Part shown: piece by piece, positions 55,318 through 64,000 of the stretch | How positions within the stretch are numbered: the stretch's first letter is position 1 | Layout: the number at the start of each line of letters is the position of its first letter | Source of the DNA: Cephalotus follicularis | Taxonomy: Eukaryota > Streptophyta > Magnoliopsida > Oxalidales > Cephalotaceae | Assembly (NCBI GenBank): GCA_001972305.1 | Contig: BDDD01005684.1 | Location: forward strand, 1-64,000 | Length of the DNA stretch: 64,000 nucleotides | Reading direction: 5' to 3' | The notes under the pieces: generated by a model | The model's input: only the letters and a program-made list of their open reading frames with translations | The model's database searches: none | Told to the model about the DNA's origin: nothing | Translations under genes and position numbers: made by a program

Positions 55318-55747
55318 ACTCTGAGGAGTGGAGCCTTGTGATATTGCTGACTTTGTGATCCTTTTGTTTACCTCTGACTTATTCTGTTTTGCCCAGTGTG
55401 GCTTGATTTTATATATATTTTCTTCCCTGTGCGTCCAGTGGTTGTGGATGCTCTGGAGAATGCTTGTTCTTGCTCACTAGTCATTTGGACTAATCCCCAG
55501 GGCAGTCTCTTGGGTTGATAAGGTAGTCTGCGGTGGATGAGCAGAGCTACTGTGTAACGCCCGGAAATTTCATGTGTTGTAATTTCACAACATAAATGTA
55601 CCTTATTTGTGGAATTAATAAAATGATGGATTTTTCTGAATTTGATGATGTTTTCCCAAACTCTGATGATGTTGACTTTAAATCAATTAAGTACTTAGAA
55701 GTGTGATTGCTTAGTGAGTACACCTTACTTAGTAAGTACACTATGAA

Positions 55748-55895
55748 CAGTCGACTGGTACAGTAGACCAGCCAACTGGTTGACTGCGTATGGGAGCAGT
55801 CGACTGGTGGGATGAACCAGTCGACTGGCCAACTGTCAAGCCACATGGCAACGAACTGCCAGTCGAGCAGCCGACTGTTGGGTGTGGACAACCGA
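55748..55895 (+). repeat. Promoter-side CAGTCGACTG array of element O LTR
   Basis: About eight copies of CAGTCGACTGG, CAGCCGACTG or CAGCCAACTGG ending about 230 bases before the TATA-like box. Equivalent array in the 3' LTR at 61831-61982. The second array is at 56711-56880 (and 62793-62962), downstream of the donor. Confidence 0.85.
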
Positions 55896-56123
55896 CTGGT
55901 TTGTGCTCTGTTTTATTTCATGTGATGAGATCATATGCAGCCACTGATAGGAGCATCTTGCAGGCGCCATCTGATGATAGATAAAACGTGTATGTCATGC
56001 ACACTACTGCTGGAACCTGCAAAGACTGATAGGAAAGGTGGGAGTGACATGTGTGGAGGCATGCAGGTGATGGAAGGGAAATAATGGCATTTAGTGCCAT
56101 GCAACGGGTTAGGAGAGGAGATG

Positions 56124-56133
56124 GCATAAAAAC
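56124..56133 (+). promoter_or_regulatory. TATA-like box of element O LTR
   Basis: GCATAAAAAC followed by ACTCTCCC, the same context as the TATA box of F. The copy in the 3' LTR is at 62206-62215. Confidence 0.55.
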
Positions 56134-56710
56134 ACTCTCCCTTACCGTCCCTCTCTCACCCAGTACATGCAAGAGAGGAAAACACAGTAAGATTGAAAAG
56201 GAGAAAGGAGGGAGAGAGTTTGAGTTTGTTTTCTTGCCTAAATTTGGAACCAAGAAGGAAAGCTTGGAAGAGACAATTCGAACTACTGGACTGGAGTTGG
56301 AGCTTCTGGGGAGCTCAAAACGTCGCTGTTGGAACACAAAGAGGTGGACTTACAGATTCCTAACTTGGAATCAAAAGGTAGGGAAAGTTATGATTGTATT
56401 TTGAGTTCAATATTACTGCATTTTATGCAATTGGTTGTCTGCTAATATAAGCCACGATGCTCAGTTGATATGACCATGATTACTGCTGGTTTTATGCATG
56501 CCATGTTACTTTTGAGAATCTTTGAACCTATGTACATGCATGTTGAGTTTATCTTGGTATTGGATTGCTGGATGAGATGCATGCTACTGTTGTGTTCCAT
56601 GAGACTGTGGTGGACTGAATGATGATTTTCTACCTTGAGAACGTATTCTGGATGCTTGCAATGACCTACTTAAGTAGTGTATTTCGGATTGCATGCAACT
56701 GTTTCGCAGA

Positions 56711-56880
56711 ACAGTCGACTGTCGAAGGAAGACAGCCGACTACTCAACCTAAACAGTCGAATGTTGAAGGATAACAGTCGACTACCTGATGAACAAGTAG
56801 ACTGGTAGAACGAACCAGTCGACTACTCACGTACTGAATTCTCAGAACAGCTGACTGGTGGAGAATGCAGCCGACTGCCA
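56711..56880 (+). repeat. Second array of CAGTCGACTG / CAGCCGACTG in element O LTR
   Basis: About eight copies with cores GTCGACT, GCCGACT and GTCGAAT, beginning 330 bases after the predicted donor. Same position as the second arrays of F and M. Confidence 0.85.
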
Positions 56881-57136
56881 AGCTACTGTTTGGTTCCCTC
56901 TTACTTAAAACAAGGAGCGACGATTCTGATTTCGCTTAGGATGCATTAGAGCACTTGTATGCACTGCATATACACTGTTTACTGCCTGTTTGGTTACTAT
57001 TTGTAAATCATTAATGATTTCTAAAGCTGTGATGTTAGAAATGCATATGTGAACTCAGAATGTGCTATTTGGGTATGAAAATATGTATTGATTAAATAAC
57101 GTATTTTCAAACGAATTGGTAGATGATTTACACTAG

Positions 57137-58190
57137 AGCGGATTGCGGACGATTTTCAGCAACAGATGGCCTTTAATAGAGCTAATGCGGAGGAGATGCG
57201 CCAGTACTACGCGCAAGCTCGACCGCAACATAGGGCTCCCGATCACTGCCCGGGGGAGGATGGTAACCAGTTTGGGAGAGATATTGAAATGTTCATGAGG
57301 CTGAATCCACCCAGCTTTCGGGGGGAACTTGATGCTACTGTTCTGAGAGATGGCTGCAGGACCTGGAGAAAATCTATAAAGTGATGGACTGTACTGATAC
57401 TCAAAAGCTGAAGTTTGTTGTGTACCGCCTATGGGGTGAGGCCACTCATTGGTGGGAGATGGTCAAGGCAAAATGGGAATCACAGGGGCTGGATAGCACT
57501 TGGGACAGATTCCAGACAGAGTTCTTGGAGGCTTATGTTCCACGTATTGAGCAAGAGCGACGAGAGACAGAGCTCTTGGAGTTGTGACAGGGAGAGATGA
57601 CTGTGGCTGAGTATCAAGCAAGGTTCATCGAGCTAGCCAGACATTCACCTTATCTGGTAGCCAATGAAGAGAAGAAGATTCGGAGATTCCTGAGAGGTCT
57701 TCGACCGGATCTTCGATCAAGAATTAGAGCTATGGAACTGGGGACTTTTGTGGAGGTTGCTCAGAAAGCAATACTATTGGAGACAATATCCAGCGAAGAC
57801 CGGGCTGAGAGAGCTCGCGCACAGCAGAGTAAACAGAGTCCTACACAGTCCCGACCGACATCGTCGAAATGGCAAGATGGTGGTTCTCCGACGAAGTCAT
57901 CTAATAACAAGTCTCAACAGACAGCTTCACAGGGTACTCCTACCCAAGGGAGTAATGCTATATCCGGAGGCTGCTATTATTGTGGTCGTACAGGCCCCCA
58001 ATAGAAAGATTGCTGGAGGTTCAATGGTTGGTGCCTGAGGTGCGAAGCACCTGGTCATTCAGTGAAGGACTTTCCGAAGAGTTCTGCTACAACGCCTACT
58101 GGGCCCGGGAGTAGTAGTGGTGCGGCGGCGGGACTGTCACAGAGGAAGGACACCGACAAGGGCATCACAACAGGTAGAGTTTTTGTAGTT
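57137..58190 (+). pseudogene. Element O gag
   Basis: Gag begins with a QQMAFNRANAEEMRQYYAQA-like segment, then FMRLNPPSFRGELDA, LKFVVYRLWGEATHWWEMVK, WDRFQTEFLEAYVP, MTVAEYQARFIELARHSPYL, KKIRRFLRGLRPDLRSRI and VAQKAILLETISSEDRAER: the standard chromovirus gag core. A Gln/Ser linker with QSRPTSSKWQDGGSP and two zinc-knuckle-like blocks (CYYCGRTG and CLRCEAPGHSVKDF) follow. M has a homologous linker. Fossil with a few breaks. Confidence 0.87.
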
Positions 58191-58244
58191 TCTCAGACAA
58201 AGGTTCCAGAATCGACTTCTGTTGTTGGAGGTACTCTGTAATTA

Positions 58245-58673
58245 TATGGTTTTTCTGCCAGAGTATTGATGGATTCTGGAGCATCGCATTCTTTTATATC
58301 TGCATGTTTTGCATCTTGTTTAGATGTCACCCCTGACTGCATGTCATACCTACTTGATGTGAGTACACCGACCGGGGCTTCTATGTATACTGATTCAATA
58401 TATAGGAGTTGTGAGATGTCTATGGCAGGCATTCCCTTGTATGTAGATTTGATAGTGCTGCCTATTCATGACTTCGATGTTATATTGGGGATGGATTGGC
58501 TATCAGCACACCGCGCTCGTATGGATTGCTATAATAAAACTGTGGATTTTTGTCTGCCCGACGGAACGACTTTTCATTTCAAGGGAGACAGAGGGTTCTC
58601 AACACCGATCATATCCTTTATTCGAGCATCGAGATACCTAGAGAAGGGATGTGAGGGAATCTGGCCTATGTGA
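58245..58673 (+). pseudogene. Element O protease
   Basis: RVLMDSGASHSFISACFASC carries the retropepsin active-site triad DSG. DLIVLPIHDFDVILGMDWLS and the HRARMDCYNKTVDF block follow, as in other chromoviruses. Protease matures the polyprotein. Fossil. Confidence 0.87.
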
Positions 58674-59570
58674 TTGATCGAAGGAAAGAGAAGGGCTTGA
58701 GCTTGGAGGAAATTCTAGTTGTGTGCGAATTTCTAGATGTATTTCCTGATGACTTGGGATCTTTGCCACCGAAGAGAAATATGGAGTTTGTTATCGATCT
58801 TATACCAGGTATAGCTCCTATTTCTAAAGCACCATATAGAATGGCCCCTGCAGAATTGAGGGAACTGAAATTGCAGTTGCAAGATCTAATCGATAAGGGT
58901 TTTATTTGACCTAGTGTTTCTCCGTGGGGTGCGCCTGTACTGTTTTTCAAGAAAAAGGATGGGTCGATGAGGCTCTGCATCGACTACTGAATGTTGAACA
59001 AGGTAACTATCAAGAACAAGTATCCTTTACCCCATATCGAGGAGTTGTTTGATCAGTTGCAAGGATCAAGGGTGTTTTCCAAGCTCGACTTAAGGTCAGG
59101 TTATCACCAACTGGGAGTAAGGGAAGGAGACATTGAGAAGACTGCCTTCCGGACACGGTATGGTCATTACGAGTTCTTGGTGATGTCGTTCAGTGTTACC
59201 AATGCACCGACAGCTTTTATGTCATTGATGAATGACGTATTCCGACCATACCTAGACCAGTTTGTCGTGGTATTTATCGATGACATACTGGTATATTCAA
59301 GGAGTGAGGAGGAGCACGCTCATCATCTGAGCTAGTATTGCAAGTTCTCAGAGAACATCGGTTGTACGCCAAGTTTGGCAAGTGTGGGTTCTGGCTTGAT
59401 CATGTGATCTTTCTTGGGATCATCGTATCTGGGGAAGGCTTGACGGTGGATCCGTCAGAGACTGAAGTGGTGCGGGACTGGCCGCAACCAAAGAACGTGA
59501 TGGAGGTGCGCAGTTTCCTTGGATTGGCGGGATATTACAGAAGGTTCATCTAGAACTTTTCAAGGATAGC
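58674..59570 (+). pseudogene. Element O reverse transcriptase
   Basis: [20 protein letters not shown] and [20 protein letters not shown] open the domain. [39 protein letters not shown] with a catalytic Asp, [20 protein letters not shown] and the [18 protein letters not shown] catalytic box follow, then FLDHV/FLG and [15 protein letters not shown]. Order and catalytic motif are those of Ty3/gypsy RT. Fossil with several breaks. Confidence 0.9.
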
Positions 59571-60070
59571 CGAACCCTTGACTACACTATCCCAGAAGAA
59601 GACCCCTTTTGTCTGGGACGAAGACTGTGAAGCTAGTTTCCATGAACTAAAGGATCGGTTGCTTTCCACTCCCGTCTTGGCATTACCTGATGGTAATGAG
59701 GGCTTTGCAGTCTACAGTGATGCATCAGGTAAGGGTTTAGATTGTGTATTGATGCAGCGAGGCAGAGTGATTGCGTATGCCTCGAGGAAGCTAAAGCCGT
59801 ATGAAGAAAACTACCCGACTCATGACCTCGAACTTGCAGCTATTATCTTCGCCCTTCAGAAGTGGAGGCACTATCTTTATGGGGCGCAGTTTGAGATCTT
59901 TACCGATCATAAGAGTTTGAGGTACCTGTTTTGTCAGGACACACTGAACATGAGACAGCGCAGGTGGGCAGAATTCTTTAATGATTATGATTGCAGTGTT
60001 CAGTACCACCCCGGGAAAACGAATGTAGTTGCTGATGCCTTGAGCCGTAAGGCTATGGTTGCCAATGCGA
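59571..60070 (+). pseudogene. Element O RNase H
   Basis: [80 protein letters not shown] and [14 protein letters not shown]. The Asp and Glu of SDAS and HDLE and the Asp of FTDHKSL fit the gypsy RNase H active site. Open over a long stretch. Confidence 0.9.
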
Positions 60071-61587
60071 TGGTGTCGCAATGGAAGATGTTAGAAGACT
60101 TCCAAGAGTGGTCTCCGTTTAATCAGTCACCGGGGATCCTTGTGGCTGACATGCGAGTACAGCCTATGTTACTTGATCACATCAGGGATGCACAACCACA
60201 CGATCCGGAGTTACAATGAATTTGGGAGAACCTGGACTCGGAATCCGATTTTCGGGTACATACTGATGGTATTCTGAGATATCGAGGATGTGTGTGTCTT
60301 CCGAATGAACCAGGGTTGAAGAATGAGTTACTTCGCAGGGCTCACAAATCTCTGTACAGCATTCACCCTGGTAGCACAAAAATGTATCAAGATATGAAGA
60401 AGACTTACTGGTGGCCTGGCATGAAACAAGAGATCGCCGAGTATGTGGCAAGGTGTTTGACTTGCTAGACAGTTAAGGCCGAACACCAGAGACCGGCAAG
60501 TTTGCTACAACCTTTACCAATTCCAAAGTGGAAATGGGAACATGTTACGATAGATTTTGTTTCGGGTTTTCCTCTGACTCGAAATCATCACAACGCCGTG
60601 TGGGTTATCGTGGATAGACTCACCAAATCAGCGCACTTTCTGCCACACGTTACGGATTCTGCGAGCAAGCTAGCTCGTTTGTATGTGAAGGAGATAGTGA
60701 GGCTACACGGTGTTCCAGTCAGCATCGTATGTGATAGAGATGCCATCTTCACTTCCAACTTATGGAAGAGGTTTCAGACAGCTTTCGGGATGAAGCTAAA
60801 CCTGAGTACTGCCTTCCACCCTCAGACTGATGGGCTGTCTGACCGTACTATCCAGACCTTGAAGGATATGCTACGGGCTTGTATTATTGATTTTGCTGGT
60901 ACCTGGGAGGATCACATTCCTTTGATAGAGTTCTCTTATAATAACAGCTATCATTCCAGTATCGGCATGGAACCGTTTGAAGCACTGTATGGGAGGAAGT
61001 GCAGATCTCCTGTATGTTGGGATGGGGTCAGGGAGCGACCTTTACTCAGGATTGAGTTAGTGGACAAAACTTCAGAAAAGATCAGGACGATCAAAAAGAA
61101 GCTGCTTGCTGCTCAGAGCCGGCAGAAGAGCTATGCGGACAGTGTCAAGAAGAGGCCTTTGACCTTTAGTGTGGGCGATCATGTGTTCTTAAAGGTCTCA
61201 CCATGGAAGGGCGTGCAAAGGTTTGGGAGAAAGGGCAAATTAGCTCCTCGCTACATTGGTCCTTTCGAGATTTTGGAGAGAGTTGGGGAGGTAGCCTACC
61301 AGCTTGCCTTACCTCATGCACTGTCAAACGTGCACGACATCTTTCATGTATCTATGCTTAGGAGATATATCCCGGACCCGTCACATGTCCTAGATTATGA
61401 TACTATTCTGATACGAGATGACCTATCCTGTGAGGAGTTGCCCGTGCGCATTCTTGATTGGAAGACGCAAATTTTGAGGAACCAAGCCATCTCCCTGGTC
61501 AAGGTTCAATGGCAGTACCACCGACCCGATGAAGCAACTTGGGAGCGTGAGGAGGGTATCCGAGAGCCCTACCCGCACTTGTTCTAA
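60071..61587 (+). pseudogene. Element O integrase with chromodomain-like C-terminus
   Basis: Zinc-binding part AHKSLYSIHPGSTKMYQDMK and YVARCLTC; core with [47 protein letters not shown] (second Asp) and [20 protein letters not shown] (near the catalytic Glu region); [13 protein letters not shown]-like block; GPY/F region FLKVSPWKGVQRFGRKGKLA and RYIGPFEILERVGEVA; chromodomain-like ISLVKVQWQYHRPDEATWER ... REPYPHLF, ending at 61587. The core and tail are open over 361 codons from 60502. Fossil. Confidence 0.9.
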
Positions 61588-61618
61588 TCTCGTTTTGAAT
61601 TTCGAGGACGAAATTCCT

Positions 61619-61634
61619 TTGAAGGAGGGGTGGA
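61619..61634 (+). other. Element O polypurine tract
   Basis: TGAAGGAGGGGTGGA directly before the TGTAACGCCC start of the 3' LTR. Confidence 0.78.
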
Positions 61635-63771
61635 TGTAACGCCCAAAAATTTCATGTGTTGTAATTTCACAACGTAAATGTACCTTATTTGTGGAATTAA
61701 TAAAATGATGGATTTTTTCGAATTTGATGATGTTTTCCCAAACTCTGATGATGTTGATTTTAAATCAATTAAGTACTTAGAAGTGTAATTGCTTAGTGAG
61801 TACACCTTACTTAGTAAGTACACTATGAACAGTCGACTGGTACAGTAGACCAGTAGACTGGTTGACTGCGTATGGGAGCAGTCGACTGGTGGGATGAACC
61901 AGTCGACTGGCCAACTGTCAAGCCACATGGCAACGAACTGTCAGGCGAGCAGTCGGCTGTTGGGTGTGGACAGCCGACTGGTTTGTGCTCTGTTTTATTT
62001 CATGTGACAAGATCACATGTAGCCACTGACAGGAGTATCTTGCAGGCGCCATCTGATGATAGATAAAACGTGTATGTCATGCACACTACTGCTGGAACCT
62101 GCAAAGACTGATAGGAAGGGTGGGAGTGACATGTGTGGAGGCATGCAAGTGATGGAAGGGAAATAATGGAATTTAGTTCCATGCAATGGGTTAGGAGAGA
62201 AGATGGCATAAAAACACTCTCCCTTACTGTCCCTCTCTCACCCAGTACATGCAAGAGAGGAAAACACAGTAAGATTGAAAAGGAGAAAGGAGGGAGAGAG
62301 TTTGAGTTTGTTTTCTTGCCTAACTTTGGAACCAAGAAGGAAAGCTTGGAAGAGACAATTCGAACTACCGGACTGGAGTTGGAGCTTCTGGGGAGCTCAA
62401 AACGTCGCTGTTGGAACACAAAGAGGTGGACTTACAGATTCCTAACTTGGAATCAAAAGGTAGGGAAAGTTATGATTGTATTTTGAGTTCAATATTACTG
62501 CATGTTATGCAATTGGTTGTCTGCTAATATAAGCCACGATGCTCGGTTGATATGACCATGATTACTGCTGGTTTTATGCATGCCATGTTATTGTTGAGAA
62601 TCTTTGAACCTACGTACATGCATGTTGAGTTTATCTTGGTATTGGATTGCTGGATGAGATGCATGCTACTGTTGTGTTCCATGAGACTGTGGTGGACTGA
62701 ATGATGATTTTCTGCTTTGAGAACGTATTATGGATGCATGCAATGATGTGCTTAAGTAGTGTATTTCGGATTGCATGCAACTGTTTCCCAGAACAGTCGA
62801 CTGTCGAAGGAAGACAGCCGACTACTCAACCTTAACAGTTGACTGTTGAAGGATAACAGCCGACTACCTGATGAACAAGTAGACTGGTAGAATGAACCAG
62901 TCGACTACTCACGTACTGAATTCTCAGAATAGCCGACTGGTGGAGAATCCAGCCGACTGCCAAGCTACTGTTTGGTTTTTTTCTTACTTAAAACAAGGAG
63001 CGACGATTCCGATTTCGCTTAGGATGCATTAGAGCACTTATATGCACTGCATATACACTGTTTACTGCCTGTTTGGTTACTGTTTGTAAATCGTTTATGA
63101 TTTCTAAAGCTGTGATGTTAGAAATGCATATGTGAACCCAGAATGTGCTATTTGGGTATGAAAATATGTATTGATTAAATAACGTATTTTCAAACGAGCT
63201 GGTAAAAGATTTACACTAATGATTTGTTCAAAGGTATTCTACTACTGAAATTAGACATTTCAAATATTTATTACTTTCAGAAATATTTGAAAATGAACTG
63301 CCTGTTGTCAATCTAAACGATCACCACTGTACTGTTACTGCACTGTTTACTGTTTGATTCACTGTTTGCTCTGTGAATTTCTATGTGGTTGTGTTTGAGC
63401 CACTAGTTGCATGGCGGAGGCTTCCAGCGCCAGCTAGTGGTAGGGTTGACCTAGGGGCCAGGAATATAGCTGGGTGACTCATTGTACTGTATTGTTGCCT
63501 CGCTCGGTTTCCTGGAGTAGGGACCAGAGTGGGAATGTAGCGTGGGGCTAGGAGTTGGCGGCGTTACATATACTGCCTGACTTTTGTGGTCCTCTCACAG
63601 ACATACTGTACTGCCTGTTGGTCCTTTTCAGACATTACTGTGATTGTGGATGTGGTCCTGGCCGGATCACAACTGTACTGTTCTTGCATATATATATTTT
63701 TTTATATATGTACCCACTGTTATACTGTACTGTTAAAATATATATATTTCTCATATATATATAAACTGGTA
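61635..63771 (+). repeat. Element O 3' LTR, cut by P
   Basis: Follows the 5' LTR closely to 63217, then continues through sequence missing from the 5' copy: a GCCACTAGTTGCATGGCGGAGG block that has a relative in F near 19715-19735, and TA-rich runs at 63685-63770. Ends at 63772 where P begins, before the hairpin/acceptor part expected from F and M. Its predicted donor is at 62459. Confidence 0.85.
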
Positions 63772-64000
63772 TGTAGGAAGTCTAGAGGGGGGGTGAAAAG
63801 ACTTATAAAAATTACTAGCAATTGTACCACAAAATAATTCAATAAACACAAACACACAATTTGCGGAAATGTAAAGAGTGTAGGGTTTAGAGATTGCAAA
63901 CGGATATATAGTGGTTCGGCAAACCGCCTACGTCTACTCCCCAAGGCCTCCCCTTGAGTATTTCACTAGTATGCCCCAATCCGGGCTTGAAACTCCAACC
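63772..64000 (-). mobile_element. Element P: SIRE-like copia LTR, 3' end
   Basis: On the minus strand the text reads CACCCCCCCTCTAGACTTCCTACA up to 63772, the typical 3' end of SIRE-type LTRs (compare CACCCCCTCTTGTATA in K). Further right come GGAGTAGACGTAGGCGG and CAAGCCCGGATTGGGGC, also LTR-internal phrases of this group. It continues beyond the window, so solo LTR or full element cannot be decided. Confidence 0.65.

Larger units (their letters stand above)
53838..55552 (+). mobile_element. Element N: gypsy-type LTR, right end missing
   Basis: Begins TGTAATACCCCGTACC inside the 3' LTR of M and is cut by O at 55553. It has a donor TGTGAAG|GTGAGC at 54182, a complex tandem repeat zone (54850-55205), a strong acceptor TTTTCCTTTGGCAG|ACTC at 55317 and a TAGTC-atttg-GACTA hairpin at 55478-55492. 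No coding domain was found; short frames here are spurious. Probably a single LTR. Confidence 0.7.
55553..57136 (+). repeat. Element O 5' LTR, first 1.58 kb
   Basis: TGTAACGCCCGG start, GTCGACTG arrays at 55748-55895 and 56711-56880, TATA-like GCATAAAAAC at 56124-56133, donor CAAAAG|GTAGGG at 56377. Matches 61635-63217 closely. A 117-codon open frame spans the leader in both LTRs (56051-56404; 62133-62486); it simply reflects LTR similarity. Confidence 0.88.
55553..63771 (+). mobile_element. Element O: Ty3/gypsy chromovirus
   Basis: 5' LTR part (55553-57136), gag, protease, RT, RNase H, integrase with chromodomain-like end, polypurine tract, 3' LTR (61635-63771, cut by P). The first LTR passes straight into gag without a primer site. 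Over ~360 bases the LTRs differ at about 4 percent of sites by eye. All pol domains are recognisable, with roughly half a dozen breaks; it is the best-kept chromovirus copy here. Inserted in N. Confidence 0.88.

Noticed and set aside
56051-56404. Conserved 117-codon frame, repeated at 62133-62486
   Set aside because: The two copies are the two LTRs of element O; conservation is explained by their recent common origin. The frame crosses the TATA-like box and the predicted donor and has no recognised domain.

Overview
The window is a block of plant nuclear DNA made almost entirely of nested transposable elements. I found no intact host gene, rRNA, tRNA gene or CRISPR array. Element types (Ty1/copia with an extra 3' ORF, Ty3/gypsy chromoviruses, an Athila/Tat-like gypsy element, a CACTA/En-Spm transposon), AT-rich sequence and initiator tRNA-Met or tRNA-Asp primer sites point to a flowering plant, most likely a eudicot, in gene-poor heterochromatin. 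The species cannot be read from the sequence.

Layout, with letters used below. A (1-3724, +): 3' part of a SIRE-like copia element with an extra ORF whose product starts like the histone H3 tail. B (3725-9571, -): gypsy chromovirus with an LTR segment repeated inside it. C (9572-10959): LTR fragment. D (10960-14740, +): 3' part of a copia element. E (14741-23396, +): gypsy chromovirus without its 5' LTR, split by solo LTR F (18094-20503). G (23397-26980, +): copia 3' end whose LTR is split by solo LTR S (23670-25291). H (26981-27266 and 35244-35331): gypsy RT/RNase H remnant split by I (27267-35238, -), a two-LTR Athila/Tat-like element with gag and protease. K (35332-40224, +): SIRE-like copia 5' LTR and gag; its LTR is split by solo LTR L1 (35969-38424), and a second LTR of the L family, L2 (40225-42508), follows. 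M (42509-53837, +): gypsy chromovirus split by a CACTA transposon (48685-53504). N (53838-55552): LTR fragment. O (55553-63771, +): gypsy chromovirus. P (63772-64000): edge of another copia LTR.

Five insertions are bounded by matching or nearly matching target-site duplications: F ctgat, S ctaat, I tttat, L1 actgc/actac, CACTA gtg. They give a clear relative order of events.

The most interesting signal cuts across the elements. LTRs of several unrelated families carry dense arrays of a short GTCGAC / GCCGAC motif. In the chromovirus LTRs these arrays fall in two fixed places, near the promoter and inside a stretch bounded by a good 5' splice site and a good 3' splice site. Just before the acceptor several families keep a small hairpin such as TTAGCC...GGCTAA whose 3' arm doubles as a branch-point-like CTAAC. 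In B, one edge of the duplicated LTR segment falls to the base on a predicted GTAAGG donor, as expected if spliced RNA had contributed to the element. All LTR elements are treated as fossils.
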